NCBI GenBank assembly: GCA_938038825.1
Contig: CALHST010000180.1
Location: 1 to 16,954, forward strand
Direction of reading: 5' to 3'
Source: an uncultured Paracoccaceae bacterium
Lineage (GTDB): Bacteria; Pseudomonadota; Alphaproteobacteria; Rhodobacterales; Rhodobacteraceae
Length of the DNA stretch: 16,954 nt
This document shows, piece by piece, positions 1-6,534 of the stretch. Below the pieces are notes generated by a model that searched no databases, was not told the origin of the DNA, and saw only the letters and a list, made by a program, of their open reading frames with translations. Both the position numbers and the translations under genes were made by a program. Each line of letters opens with the position of its first letter. Within the stretch, counting starts at the first letter, position 1.

Positions 1-617
1 TGGGTTCCCGGTTGCAACCAGTCGCCTTTGATCACGGGATCTGTGCTCATCGTTGCGCAGGTCACGATATCCGCGCCCTCAACAGCAGCTTGCAAGTCCT
101 TGACCGCAGCGACCCCAAGCTCTGCTGCCATGGCGTCGGCCTTGGCGAAGGTCCGGTTCCAAACTGTGAACGAGGCATCCGGAAAGGCCGCAGAATAAGC
201 TGCGTGCAGATTGCGCCCAACTGTTCCGGCCCCAACAATCAAGATCGATTGACTGTCCGGGCGCGCCAGCCGCCGCGCGGCGAGCAGACTGTCCCCTGCA
301 GTTTTCCACTTGGTCACCAGATGAAAATCAATGAATGCGTCCGGTGACCCATCCTTGTCCGAGAACAACGACACAGATCCGTTGATCATCGGCTTACCCT
401 GCGCCGGGTTCTTCGGGAATACAGTGGCGGATTTGACTGCAAGCCCCAGCCCGTCGATCCATGCGGACCGGCTGAGCAATGTGTCTGGGTCACGGTATAA
501 AAACGTGTCGCCAATCTCGGCCTTTGGTAAATCGTGCCCCGCTGCTAAGGTATCGGTCAGAGATAACCAATCCAGCAGCGCGTCGCCTTCGCCCAACGAG
601 ATAAACGGAATACTCAT
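1..617 (-). CDS. Ornithine cyclodeaminase / mu-crystallin family protein (partial, C-terminus outside window)
   Basis: The visible 205 residues are the N-terminal two thirds of an ornithine cyclodeaminase/mu-crystallin family enzyme; the family is usually about 310-330 residues, so roughly 110 are missing beyond the left edge. A Rossmann dinucleotide motif, ILIVGAGTVGRNL, lies near residue 126. Before it, LAVKSATVFPKNP and a following NGSVSLFSDKDG match the substrate-binding half of the family. Members act as NAD-dependent ornithine cyclodeaminases, alanine dehydrogenases or ketimine/pyrroline carboxylate reductases, and the sequence does not decide between them. The ATG (617-615) overlaps the TGA of the HAD gene by four bases (ATGA), so it is probably translated by coupling; no good Shine-Dalgarno is visible. 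It is the last visible gene of the fghA operon. Confidence 0.88.
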   Translation of the reverse strand, partial: MSIPFISLGEGDALLDWLSLTDTLAAGHDLPKAEIGDTFLYRDPDTLLSRSAWIDGLGLAVKSATVFPKNPAQGKPMINGSVSLFSDKDGSPDAFIDFHLVTKWKTAGDSLLAARRLARPDSQSILIVGAGTVGRNLHAAYSAAFPDASFTVWNRTFAKADAMAAELGVAAVKDLQAAVEGADIVTCATMSTDPVIKGDWLQPGT

Positions 618-1234
618 GAAGCGTCTTGAGCGGTAAGCAGCCCTTCGGCGACAAGCCGATCTGCCCAACCTTTCGGCCCCTCAAACAAATGCGTTTTCCA
701 GCCGCGCGCCTGGGCCGCAACGATATTGTCATCCCGATCATCCGCAAAGATCAGCGCGTCACCCGACAGACCAGAGGTTTCTTCCAGCATTTCATAGATC
801 TGTGCAGACGGCTTGGTGACTTTCATGTGACCGGAGATGAAATCACGATCAAAATCGTTCAGAAAATCATAATGCGTCGCGGCATAGGCATAGCTTTCGA
901 CCCCAAAGTTCGTCAGCGAGAATACCGGGATCCCTTTGGCCTGCAACGCCTTCATCAAGCGCACCGAATGATCAATCACCGGGGTTGCCATCTGGATCCA
1001 CTGGTCATGCCACAGGATAATTTCTGCCTTCCAATCAGGATAACGATCAGCGGTTGCATAAATCGTGTCTTTGAAGTTGTGACCCAGATCGACCAATTCG
1101 TTCATACCATGCAGATCAACTGCCGCAAACATGGCGCGCCTGCGGTCTTGCCCGATGGCGGCATCGTAAAAGCGTTCCGGCTGCCATTCGATCAGCACAT
1201 TTCCAATATCAAACACAACGGCTTTAACTGTCAT
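614..1234 (-). CDS. HAD family hydrolase (YihX-like subfamily IA phosphatase)
   Basis: This 206-residue protein is a haloacid dehalogenase superfamily hydrolase, most likely a small-molecule phosphatase in the cytoplasm. Motif I is VFDIGNVL near residues 7-14, with the nucleophile Asp but Gly in place of the usual second Asp; this DxGN form is typical of YihX-like proteins. Motif II is the Thr in FSLTNFG, motif III the Lys in KVTKPSAQIY, and motif IV the acidic cluster FADDRDDN. A helical cap lies between motifs I and II. The substrate is not evident. It overlaps both neighbours by four bases and sits in the middle of the fghA operon. A GAGG lies seven bases before its ATG, inside the upstream gene. 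Confidence 0.9.
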   Translation of the reverse strand: MTVKAVVFDIGNVLIEWQPERFYDAAIGQDRRRAMFAAVDLHGMNELVDLGHNFKDTIYATADRYPDWKAEIILWHDQWIQMATPVIDHSVRLMKALQAKGIPVFSLTNFGVESYAYAATHYDFLNDFDRDFISGHMKVTKPSAQIYEMLEETSGLSGDALIFADDRDDNIVAAQARGWKTHLFEGPKGWADRLVAEGLLTAQDAS

Positions 1235-1680
1235 TTTTGCGCCTCACGTAGGGTGCGTTCCAATGCGTCCAGAAAACGACTGCGATCTTGCTTTGTAAAG
1301 CCTTTACCACCGCCTTGGCGAAATGGATCCGCGCTGCGCAGGTCTGTCATGAGGTCGCGCATGGCCAAAGCTTCGCGCACATTGGCTTCGGTCAAACGCT
1401 CACCATTGTGCTTAAGAACCTGCGCCCCACCTTCGACACACCGCGCTGCCAAAGGAATGTCGCCCGTGATGACAACATCCCCGGGCCCTGCCCGATCCGC
1501 GATCCACATATCCGCCACGTCCGGGCCTTCGGACACAATCACCACTTCAACAAAGGGGTTCTGCGACAGGCGCAACCCGCCATTGGCCACCAGTTTCATC
1601 GGAATTCTGTGCCGAGTCGCGACCTTTTCAGCCTCGGCTTTTACGGGACACGCATCGGCATCTACGAATAGAGTTGTCAC
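1231..1680 (-). CDS. yaiI: YaiI/YqxD family protein (UPF0178, DUF188)
   Basis: This 149-residue protein matches the conserved YaiI/YqxD (UPF0178, DUF188) family in length and pattern. The N-terminus reads LFVDADACPVKAEAEKVA, followed by VANGG, a VSEGPDVADMWIADRAGPGD segment and the VITGDIPLAARC motif. The acidic residues in DADACP, DVAD and GDIPLA resemble a PIN-like metal site, so a nuclease-type fold has been suggested for the family, but its function is not established. The start is GTG (1680-1678), overlapping the fghA TGA as GTGA, so translation is probably coupled. It is the second gene of the fghA-yaiI-HAD-cyclodeaminase operon. Family assignment is confident; function is unknown. Confidence 0.92.
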   Translation of the reverse strand: MTTLFVDADACPVKAEAEKVATRHRIPMKLVANGGLRLSQNPFVEVVIVSEGPDVADMWIADRAGPGDVVITGDIPLAARCVEGGAQVLKHNGERLTEANVREALAMRDLMTDLRSADPFRQGGGKGFTKQDRSRFLDALERTLREAQK

Positions 1681-2519
1681 GCGTACAACGCCTCGGCATG
1701 GAATGTGACGTGGTCTTCCATGAAAGTTGAGACAAAGAAATAGCTGTGATCATAGCCCGGTTGCAGGCGCAGGGTGGCTTGCTGGCGCTTTGCTGCGACC
1801 GCTTCGGCCAGAGCTTCGGGCTTTAGCAGGTCAATGAATTGGTCATTCGTTCCGGTATCTATCAAGACGGGTCCATCAAAACCTGTTTCGCGCATCATCA
1901 GCGTCGCGTCATGTTTGGCCCATGTGGTTTCATCTGTGCCCAGATAAGAGGTCAGCTGCTTGCGGCCCCAGTCGCTGCCTGTGGGATGCGCGATGGGTGC
2001 AAATGCTGAAACGGAACGGAACTGCCCGGGCAAGTTCATCGCAAGCGTAAGCGCCCCATGCCCCCCCATCGAATGTCCCGTGATCGCTTGTCGGTCCATA
2101 TCCAGCGCGAATTCTGCACCCAGCAAGCCGGGCAGTTCGTCGGCGACATAATCCCACATGCGGTAATGCGAGGCCCACGGCTTTTCGGTGGCGTTCACAT
2201 AAAAACCCGCGCCCTTGCCAAGGTCATAGGCGTCATCATCTGCCACATCATCCCCGCGCGGCGAGGTATCGGGAAACACCAACGCGATCCCCTGTTCAGC
2301 CGCCCATGCCTGCGCCCCCGCTTTGGTCATTGCATTTTCATGCGTGCAGGTCAGACCGCTAAGATACCAAAGAACCGGCACAGGACCGTTTTTCGCGTCC
2401 TCCGGGAGAAAGAGACCAAAAGTCATGTCGCAATTACACGCCTTGGATGCATGCGAATAGACCCCTTGGACACCACCATAACAGGCATTTTCTGATTTGA
2501 TTTCCACAAGTTCCTCCAT
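1677..2519 (-). CDS. fghA: S-formylglutathione hydrolase
   Basis: This enzyme hydrolyses S-formylglutathione to formate and glutathione, the second step of glutathione-dependent formaldehyde oxidation in the cytoplasm. The 280-residue alpha/beta-hydrolase has the esterase-D pattern YGGVQGVYSH, LWYLSGLTCTHEN and FPDTSPRGDD. The nucleophile is Ser150 in GHSMGG, with Asp226 in DTGTNDQF and His258 in PGYDHSYFF completing the triad. The start is uncertain. ATG at 2519 lacks a clear ribosome site, whereas GTG at 2507 has GGAGG (minus strand, 2517-2513) five bases upstream and gives an N-terminus closer to typical FghA proteins. It leads a four-gene operon whose next gene overlaps its stop by four bases. 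Its usual partner adhI is about 5.5 kb away at 8028-9140. Confidence 0.96.
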   Translation of the reverse strand: MEELVEIKSENACYGGVQGVYSHASKACNCDMTFGLFLPEDAKNGPVPVLWYLSGLTCTHENAMTKAGAQAWAAEQGIALVFPDTSPRGDDVADDDAYDLGKGAGFYVNATEKPWASHYRMWDYVADELPGLLGAEFALDMDRQAITGHSMGGHGALTLAMNLPGQFRSVSAFAPIAHPTGSDWGRKQLTSYLGTDETTWAKHDATLMMRETGFDGPVLIDTGTNDQFIDLLKPEALAEAVAAKRQQATLRLQPGYDHSYFFVSTFMEDHVTFHAEALYA

Positions 2520-2556
2520 GGAGCGTCTTTTCGTTCAGCTTGGTGTCTCGCACCTT

Positions 2557-2578
2557 TTGTGTCAGGTCAAGTACACAA
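2557..2578. promoter_or_regulatory. Inverted repeat in the fghA upstream region, possible operator
   Basis: TTGTGT (2557-2562) and ACACAA (2573-2578) form six-base arms with a ten-base spacer, about 40 bases upstream of fghA and in the gap shared with the divergent secreted-protein gene. The symmetry is visible; a role as a regulator site is a guess. Confidence 0.25.
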
Positions 2579-2678
2579 CCTGCCCGAGAAATACCCTGCT
2601 TTGCCCAATCTTTGACCCATTTTCTGCCACAAAGCACTTCTAATCCTTTCTTAACGAAAAAACCTAGGGATGCCTGAC

Positions 2679-3035
2679 ATGACACGCTTTGGATTTACCG
2701 TTTCTGCTTTGCTGAGCTGCGCTATGATGGTGCCAGTGGCCGCCAACGCGGCACGCCACGGTCCAGACGTAACGTTGGATCAGCTGGAAGAAATCCAGAA
2801 TGTCTCTCTTCAGTTTGAAGAGCATGCCCCCTTTACGCTGCGAGCAGAAGCCGAAACCCATTTCAAATTGGTTGGCCTGCCCACACAGCTTGAAACACTA
2901 AAAAACGAACGCGCGGCGCCACAGCAAAACATCTGCGCATCCATTCGTTCCCAGGCAGCAACGGCCGATGCGGCTCTGAATGAAGTTCTGAGCCTTGCTT
3001 TGGACTTCGACTACTGCGCGGACAAGCCCAGCTAA
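2679..3035 (+). CDS. Small secreted protein of unknown function
   Basis: I do not recognise this family. An N-terminal signal peptide is clear: MTRFG, a hydrophobic stretch (FTVSALLSCAMMVPVA) and a likely cleavage after the Ala in ANAA, leaving about 93 mature residues. The mature part is mildly acidic and probably helical (LDQLEEIQNV, AALNEVLSLALDF). It carries two cysteines, in NICASI and DYCADK near the C-terminus, that could form a disulfide in the periplasm. I chose ATG at 2679 because AGGGA at 2666-2670 lies eight bases before it; an in-frame ATG at 2670 overlaps that site and would be too close. It is transcribed alone, divergent from fghA and convergent with the AEC transporter, and ends at a terminator hairpin. 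Confidence 0.75.
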   Translation: MTRFGFTVSALLSCAMMVPVAANAARHGPDVTLDQLEEIQNVSLQFEEHAPFTLRAEAETHFKLVGLPTQLETLKNERAAPQQNICASIRSQAATADAALNEVLSLALDFDYCADKPS

Positions 3036-3061
3036 ATACACACCAATTACCCCCCCCCAAT

Positions 3062-3098
3062 AAAGCTGTGCGAGGTTCCCCAGATCCCGCACGGCTTT
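3062..3098. terminator. Bidirectional terminator between convergent genes
   Basis: AAAGCTGTGCG (3062-3072) pairs with CGCACGGCTTT (3088-3098) as an 11-bp stem with one G-T pair, followed by TTTT on the plus strand. It lies between the secreted-protein gene (plus) and the AEC transporter gene (minus), so it can serve both. Confidence 0.7.
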
Positions 3099-3104
3099 TG
3101 GCGT

Positions 3105-4031
3105 TTAGACTTGGACCCAAGCGATAACGGCTGTCACCGTGACAATGCTGATGACTGTGGACACAAGGATTGAGGCTGACACCCGTTGCGGCGCGACCCC
3201 ATAATGCTGCGCTAAGATATAAACATTGCCTGCAACAGGCAGCGCAGAGGCCGAGATCGCAACAGCTGCAGTGTAAGGATCGACAGGGAACAGGACCAAA
3301 ATCCCAATAGCTACAAGTGCAGGGTGCAACACCAATTTCCCAAAGCTGATCCAACCGGCAACCACCAAACGTTCCGCTGATTTGGTCGCCAAAGACGCAC
3401 CAATTGCAAACAATGCCCCGGGTGTTGCTGCCCCGCCCAGAATTCTAAGAAAGTCGTTCATAGGATCCGGGATCGGGATTGCAAAACTGGACCATGTGAA
3501 CCCAAGCACAATCGACACGATCATGGGGTTTTTGATCAATCCTACACCAACGGTTCGAAAGATCCCCAGACTCATCCGTCCGTCGCGCGCGCCTGTAATC
3601 AGGATGACAATCAGCGACGAGAACACGATCAGATCGACGGCGAGCAACAACATGATCACGCCCACAGCCGCATCACCCATCAGCAAAGACAGCATCGGAA
3701 TTCCAAGAAACCCAATGTTCCCGATGGCCACACATTGCGCTTCGATTGCGGCTTCTTCGACGGACAGCCTGCGGATAAAGGCAACCACCGTCGCAATGCC
3801 ATAGGCAAATGCGGTACCCCAGAAATACCCTAACAAAAGCTGCGTATCCCAGACCTCTTGCAGTTCAAGATTCGCCGCGAATCTAAAAATCATGGCCGAA
3901 AGCGCGAAGTAAAAAACAAATTTCGTCAGGTATGCCGTAGCCTCTTCGGTGAAAAACCGCGTGCGCCCTGCCCAATACCCAAGTCCGATAAGTGCGAAAA
4001 ACGGCAGAGTTTTCAGAAGGATCGGCAACAT
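3105..4031 (-). CDS. AEC family transporter (auxin efflux carrier-type permease)
   Basis: This is an inner-membrane permease of the auxin efflux carrier (AEC) family, which in bacteria includes malonate, malate and other organic-acid carriers. From ATG at 4031 (MLPILLKTLPFFALIGLGYW) it has 308 residues, the usual family size, with about ten hydrophobic segments arranged as two halves. The second half contains IKNPMIVSIVLGF and the family-typical ATPGALFAIGASLA. The reading frame stays open to 4142, but the extra 37 residues are polar and unlike the family, so I use the internal start; its ribosome site is weak. The substrate cannot be read from sequence. It is divergent from a TetR regulator whose gene starts 99 bases away, so local control by that regulator is likely. 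Confidence 0.88.
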   Translation of the reverse strand: MLPILLKTLPFFALIGLGYWAGRTRFFTEEATAYLTKFVFYFALSAMIFRFAANLELQEVWDTQLLLGYFWGTAFAYGIATVVAFIRRLSVEEAAIEAQCVAIGNIGFLGIPMLSLLMGDAAVGVIMLLLAVDLIVFSSLIVILITGARDGRMSLGIFRTVGVGLIKNPMIVSIVLGFTWSSFAIPIPDPMNDFLRILGGAATPGALFAIGASLATKSAERLVVAGWISFGKLVLHPALVAIGILVLFPVDPYTAAVAISASALPVAGNVYILAQHYGVAPQRVSASILVSTVISIVTVTAVIAWVQV

Positions 4032-4080
4032 GACTTTGGTCTTACTCTGGTCGTGACGCTGCGGCAAGCACAGGCGCGCG

Positions 4081-4097
4081 CTTGTTGAAATGACAAG
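4081..4097. promoter_or_regulatory. Candidate TetR operator in the AEC/TetR divergent gap
   Basis: CTTGT (4081-4085) and ACAAG (4093-4097) form a 17-base palindrome with a seven-base spacer, a normal size for TetR-family operators. It overlaps a possible -35 element (TTGAAA, 4085-4090) of the tetR-type gene. Function is inferred from position and symmetry only. Confidence 0.33.
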
Positions 4098-4113
4098 GAT
4101 CTGTTTATATTTC
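4085..4113 (+). promoter_or_regulatory. Possible promoter of the TetR-family gene
   Basis: TTGAAA (4085-4090) and TATTTC (4108-4113) are spaced by 17 bases, with an alternative TATATT at 4106. A strong GGAGG follows just before the ATG at 4131. The match to the sigma-70 consensus is moderate. Confidence 0.3.
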
Positions 4114-4130
4114 TTACGGTCGGAGGACAC

Positions 4131-4754
4131 ATGAACACACACTCAACAGAGCTTGCTCGCAAAGGAAGAAAAGTCGCTCAGGTTCTGCAGGGCGCCCATG
4201 ACGTGTTTATGGTCCAAGGTTACGAAGGTGCAAATGTGGACGCAATTGCACGGGCCGCAGGTGTATCAAAAGCCACGCTCTATAGTTATTTCCCGGACAA
4301 ACGGGCCTTGTTTGCAGCTGTTGCGCAAATCGCATGTGAAGAACAAACGCGTTTATCCCTAAGCTTTGCGGATTATGACGGCCCGTTCGAGGAACAACTT
4401 TACAAAGGGTGCCGCAGTTTTATGGAGTTTTTGTATTCGCCATTTGGCATGCAAATGTTCCGAACTGTCATGTCCGAAGCCGCCCGGTTCCCAGATTTTG
4501 GCCGAGAATTCTGGAATTCAGGCCCCGAGATGGCGCATGCACAAATGGTCGAGGCTTTCAAAGACGCGGTTGAGGCAGGCCACCTTAAGCCCATTGACGA
4601 CTATGCCCTGGCCGCGGAGACACTGTCTGAACTGTGCAAAATCTATCTGCACCCGCGCCTGTTGCTGGGTGTTATTGATACAGTGGATCCAAAAGACGTG
4701 GATCGCGTTGCGCGTCATGCCGTTGATATGTTTATGGCGCGCTACGGCGCCTAA
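4131..4754 (+). CDS. TetR/AcrR family transcriptional regulator
   Basis: This 207-residue protein is a TetR-family DNA-binding regulator, usually a ligand-responsive repressor. The N-terminal helix-turn-helix is intact around residues 20-62: AHDVFMVQGYEGANVDAIA, then ARAAGVSKATLYSYFPDKRALF. The C-terminal domain (FRTVMSEAARFPDFGREFW, EAGHLKPIDDYALAAETL) resembles the AefR-like TetR C-terminal group. GGAGG lies just upstream of the ATG, a good ribosome site. It is divergent from the AEC permease gene, and a palindrome at 4081-4097 is a candidate operator, so control of that permease and of itself is the simplest model. Its stop is only five bases from the stop of the convergent Crp-family gene, with no terminator between them. 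The ligand is unknown. Confidence 0.93.
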   Translation: MNTHSTELARKGRKVAQVLQGAHDVFMVQGYEGANVDAIARAAGVSKATLYSYFPDKRALFAAVAQIACEEQTRLSLSFADYDGPFEEQLYKGCRSFMEFLYSPFGMQMFRTVMSEAARFPDFGREFWNSGPEMAHAQMVEAFKDAVEAGHLKPIDDYALAAETLSELCKIYLHPRLLLGVIDTVDPKDVDRVARHAVDMFMARYGA

Positions 4755-4759
4755 CAGGC

Positions 4760-5407
4760 TTACTCTGCCATCGCGCTTTCTTGCAGGCGAACGGGGTCGG
4801 GAACTGTATACCCGCCATCTTTTGGGACCAAAAGTCCCGCGTCGCGCCAACTGCGGAACTGACGGTTCACACTCTCGCGGGCGCCGCCAACCAGTCGGGC
4901 CAATTCAGATTGCGACGGAAGATCCGGCAAAGAAATCGACCCGTCATCTTCTTCGAAACCGTTGTTCACAAAGTAGATCGACAAACGCCCTGCCAAAGAG
5001 TTCAGCGCGTGACTTTCCGCATAGCTGTTTGTTGACCGCACCCGTTCACAGAGCATGGCAAAGAAGTATTCGGCCAACACTTGGTTGCTATACAGAACCT
5101 GACGCAAATCAGATGCCGAGATCATTGAGACCTTAACAGCCCCCACCGCAATCACATCAGCGGCACGTTCTTTGCCATCAATCGCGGCCAATTCGCCAAT
5201 CACTTGCCCCGCGCCCAACAACGCCAAGGCCAGCTCACGCCCATCAGGGCCAAAAAGCGAAATACGCACAACACCGCTTTCGACAATGGCCAGCGAATCG
5301 CCCATGTCACCGCGTGCAAAAATTGTTTGTCGGGCTTTGTAGACACGCTCGCGCCCTAACGAACGCAGGATATCCAGCGCATCTTTCAATTCTTCCGTGC
5401 GACGCAT
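4760..5407 (-). CDS. Crp/Fnr family transcriptional regulator
   Basis: This 215-residue protein has an N-terminal cyclic-nucleotide-binding fold followed by a winged helix-turn-helix. The phosphate-cassette-like segment reads VIGELAAIDGKERAADV (residues 69-85), keeping the Gly-Glu and the Arg of cAMP binders although the Ser/Thr after Arg is Ala. There are no N-terminal cysteines for an FNR iron-sulfur cluster. The recognition helix, GARESVNRQF, has Arg177, Glu178 and Arg182 at the positions that read TGTGA in E. coli CRP, rather than the FNR pattern. GGGGAA lies eight bases before the ATG. A long gene-free leader with a TGTGA-N6-TCACG site lies upstream, suggesting autoregulation (inference). 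The effector is unknown. Confidence 0.92.
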   Translation of the reverse strand: MRRTEELKDALDILRSLGRERVYKARQTIFARGDMGDSLAIVESGVVRISLFGPDGRELALALLGAGQVIGELAAIDGKERAADVIAVGAVKVSMISASDLRQVLYSNQVLAEYFFAMLCERVRSTNSYAESHALNSLAGRLSIYFVNNGFEEDDGSISLPDLPSQSELARLVGGARESVNRQFRSWRDAGLLVPKDGGYTVPDPVRLQESAMAE

Positions 5408-5461
5408 TGCGTGAATTCCCCGTCTAAGTCTTTGTCTAGATTACATGGGATAGAGAGGTGT

Positions 5462-5493
5462 GCAAAGGGCCAGAAATAACTCTGACCCTTTGC
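5462..5493 (-). repeat. 13-bp stem-loop upstream of the Crp-family gene
   Basis: GCAAAGGGCCAGA (5462-5474) faces TCTGACCCTTTGC (5481-5493) around a six-base loop. The single mismatch (C5470/A5485) becomes a G-U pair in minus-strand RNA, giving complete pairing. No T-run follows on either strand, so it is not an ordinary intrinsic terminator. It begins 55 bases upstream of the regulator's ATG. Confidence 0.6.
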
Positions 5494-5514
5494 GACGCTG
5501 TATTCTTTCGGAAC

Positions 5515-5536
5515 GACAGTCAAAAAACAGACTGCC
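5515..5536 (-). repeat. 7-bp stem-loop with A/T-rich loop
   Basis: GACAGTC (5515-5521) faces GACTGCC (5530-5536) around an eight-base loop with six consecutive A. The one mismatch on the plus strand becomes G-U in minus-strand RNA. Confidence 0.4.
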
Positions 5537-5614
5537 TTTAAGAGCTCCGCTTTCGTACAGCGCAATGTAACTTTCCAGCCCACTCACATACTGGATAAAG
5601 ACTGCCTTAAATAA

Positions 5615-5650
5615 TGGCTTGGGCAACTGGCACAGATGTCGCCCAAGCCA
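5615..5650 (-). repeat. Perfect 10-bp inverted repeat with 16-base loop
   Basis: TGGCTTGGGC (5615-5624) and GCCCAAGCCA (5641-5650) are exact reverse complements. No T-run follows on either strand. Confidence 0.55.
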
Positions 5651-5780
5651 AAGTGATGAAAGGTGCATCTGTCCGGCGCTCACGGGACGGGGATCTTAGA
5701 GCAGCCGTGCAGATCGGGAATTTCTTCCGTGGTCGACCCTTCCACTTGTAATATCAATAGGTCACGACTGATAAATAAGG

Positions 5781-5796
5781 TGTGACCCACATCACG
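5781..5796 (-). promoter_or_regulatory. Candidate CRP-type binding site
   Basis: TGTGA (5781-5785), six bases, then TCACG (5792-5796) matches the CRP-type TGTGA-N6-TCACA palindrome at nine of ten half-site bases. On the minus strand a TATTGA (5759-5754) would fit as a -10 element if the site were centred at -41.5, the class II activator position. The site is 374 bases upstream of the Crp-family gene, whose recognition helix has the CRP-type Arg-Glu-x3-Arg. The promoter assignment is inference. Confidence 0.42.
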
Positions 5797-5844
5797 TATT
5801 ATTAAATTGTCTTCATTTTTTTACACTTCACAAAACCGTAGCGC

Positions 5845-6534
5845 CTATTTTTTAAGCCATTTGAAGCAATCTTGCAGGGTTTCCTGCCCATTTTCAGTGA
5901 TTGGGGCACCATGGGCCATCAAAATCTTTTGTGTTGGCCAACTCAGAATCACATCCAACGCATCGCGCGTTTTTTGGCGTTTGGTGAATGCCATTCTGAA
6001 TTTTCGGGGGACTGACGGTAAGAGACCTTCCATCAAGTCCAATCGCGCAATCACGGCGCGCCAGCCATGAAACCATCCCTTTGGAAACTGCTGTAGGATG
6101 TCTGTGAAAATTACGGTGCCGCTGCGGTGATGGAAAAAGACAACGTCATCCGTGATCACGTTTCCCCACAGAACCCGTTGATCAATTTCCGCAGCCCAAG
6201 CCGGATCAGGCACATCCCCAATGTCGGTATCAAAAGTCACGTCCGGGCGTTTTTGTCGCAGCCGAGGGGCAGCATGGATCCGCGCGGTTGGATAGGCCAG
6301 AGCCCAGTCACCGATGAATAGATGGTGAAGAGCATTGGGCGCGACAACCTCTTGAACAGGGCCCAAAGCATCGACGTGCGATTTAACCTGCGGCGTCAGC
6401 GCGATGGGGGACCATACAAACAACCCGCCAGAACGCAGTCGGATCAGGATCATACGCGTTGGATAGTGAAACCCGGCGGTCGAAACGGTATCGCCCTCCG
6501 CGATCCAGATCTCATCCGCAAAAGGACTCAACAT
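5845..6534 (-). CDS. DUF4336 domain protein (metallo-beta-lactamase-like fold)
   Basis: The 229-residue protein matches the DUF4336 group, distant relatives of metallo-beta-lactamase-fold hydrolases. It opens with FADEIWIAEGDTVSTAGFHYPTRM, typical of the group, followed by LRSGGLFVWSPIALT, VVAPNALHHLFIGDW and a C-terminal ILMAHGAPI. The classic HxHxDH zinc motif is absent, so catalysis is unproven. ATG at 6534 shares one base with the upstream stop (TGATG); an adjacent GTG at 6537 would give one more residue and a GTGA overlap. It is the last gene of the adhI operon and ends 437 bases before the Crp-family gene. No function can be assigned beyond the family. Confidence 0.85.
   Translation of the reverse strand: MLSPFADEIWIAEGDTVSTAGFHYPTRMILIRLRSGGLFVWSPIALTPQVKSHVDALGPVQEVVAPNALHHLFIGDWALAYPTARIHAAPRLRQKRPDVTFDTDIGDVPDPAWAAEIDQRVLWGNVITDDVVFFHHRSGTVIFTDILQQFPKGWFHGWRAVIARLDLMEGLLPSVPRKFRMAFTKRQKTRDALDVILSWPTQKILMAHGAPITENGQETLQDCFKWLKK

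Larger units (their letters stand above)
5408..5844 (-). other. 437-bp gene-free stretch upstream of the Crp-family gene, rich in hairpins
   Basis: No convincing gene lies here; minus-strand frames of 65 and 80 codons have no recognisable motif. The stretch holds three stem-loops (5462-5493, 5515-5536, 5615-5650), a 10-base direct repeat (AGACTGCCTT at 5529 and 5599) and a CRP-type palindrome at 5781-5796. Two of the stems have one mismatch on the plus strand that becomes a G-U pair on the minus strand, which suggests RNA structure in minus-strand transcripts. It may be a long leader of the Crp-family gene, a small RNA gene, or a dispersed intergenic repeat. Confidence 0.5.

Noticed and set aside
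626..1708. Plus-strand open frame of 360 codons
   Set aside because: It is antisense to the HAD, YaiI-type and fghA genes, has no recognisable motif, and is the kind of open shadow frame expected opposite moderately GC-rich genes.
3050..3058. Run of nine C as a possible phase-variable tract
   Set aside because: It lies 15 bases beyond the stop codon of the secreted-protein gene and just before a terminator, so slippage would not change any protein or promoter that I can see.
5441..5683. Minus-strand open frame of 80 codons in the gap upstream of the Crp-family gene
   Set aside because: No ribosome site, no family resemblance, and the frame crosses three hairpins; better explained as structured non-coding DNA. 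I could not exclude it without conservation data.
5748..5760. TTGATATTAC read as an FNR-type half site
   Set aside because: The FNR palindrome TTGAT-N4-ATCAA is not completed, so only half a site is present; the adjacent CRP-type palindrome is a far better match.
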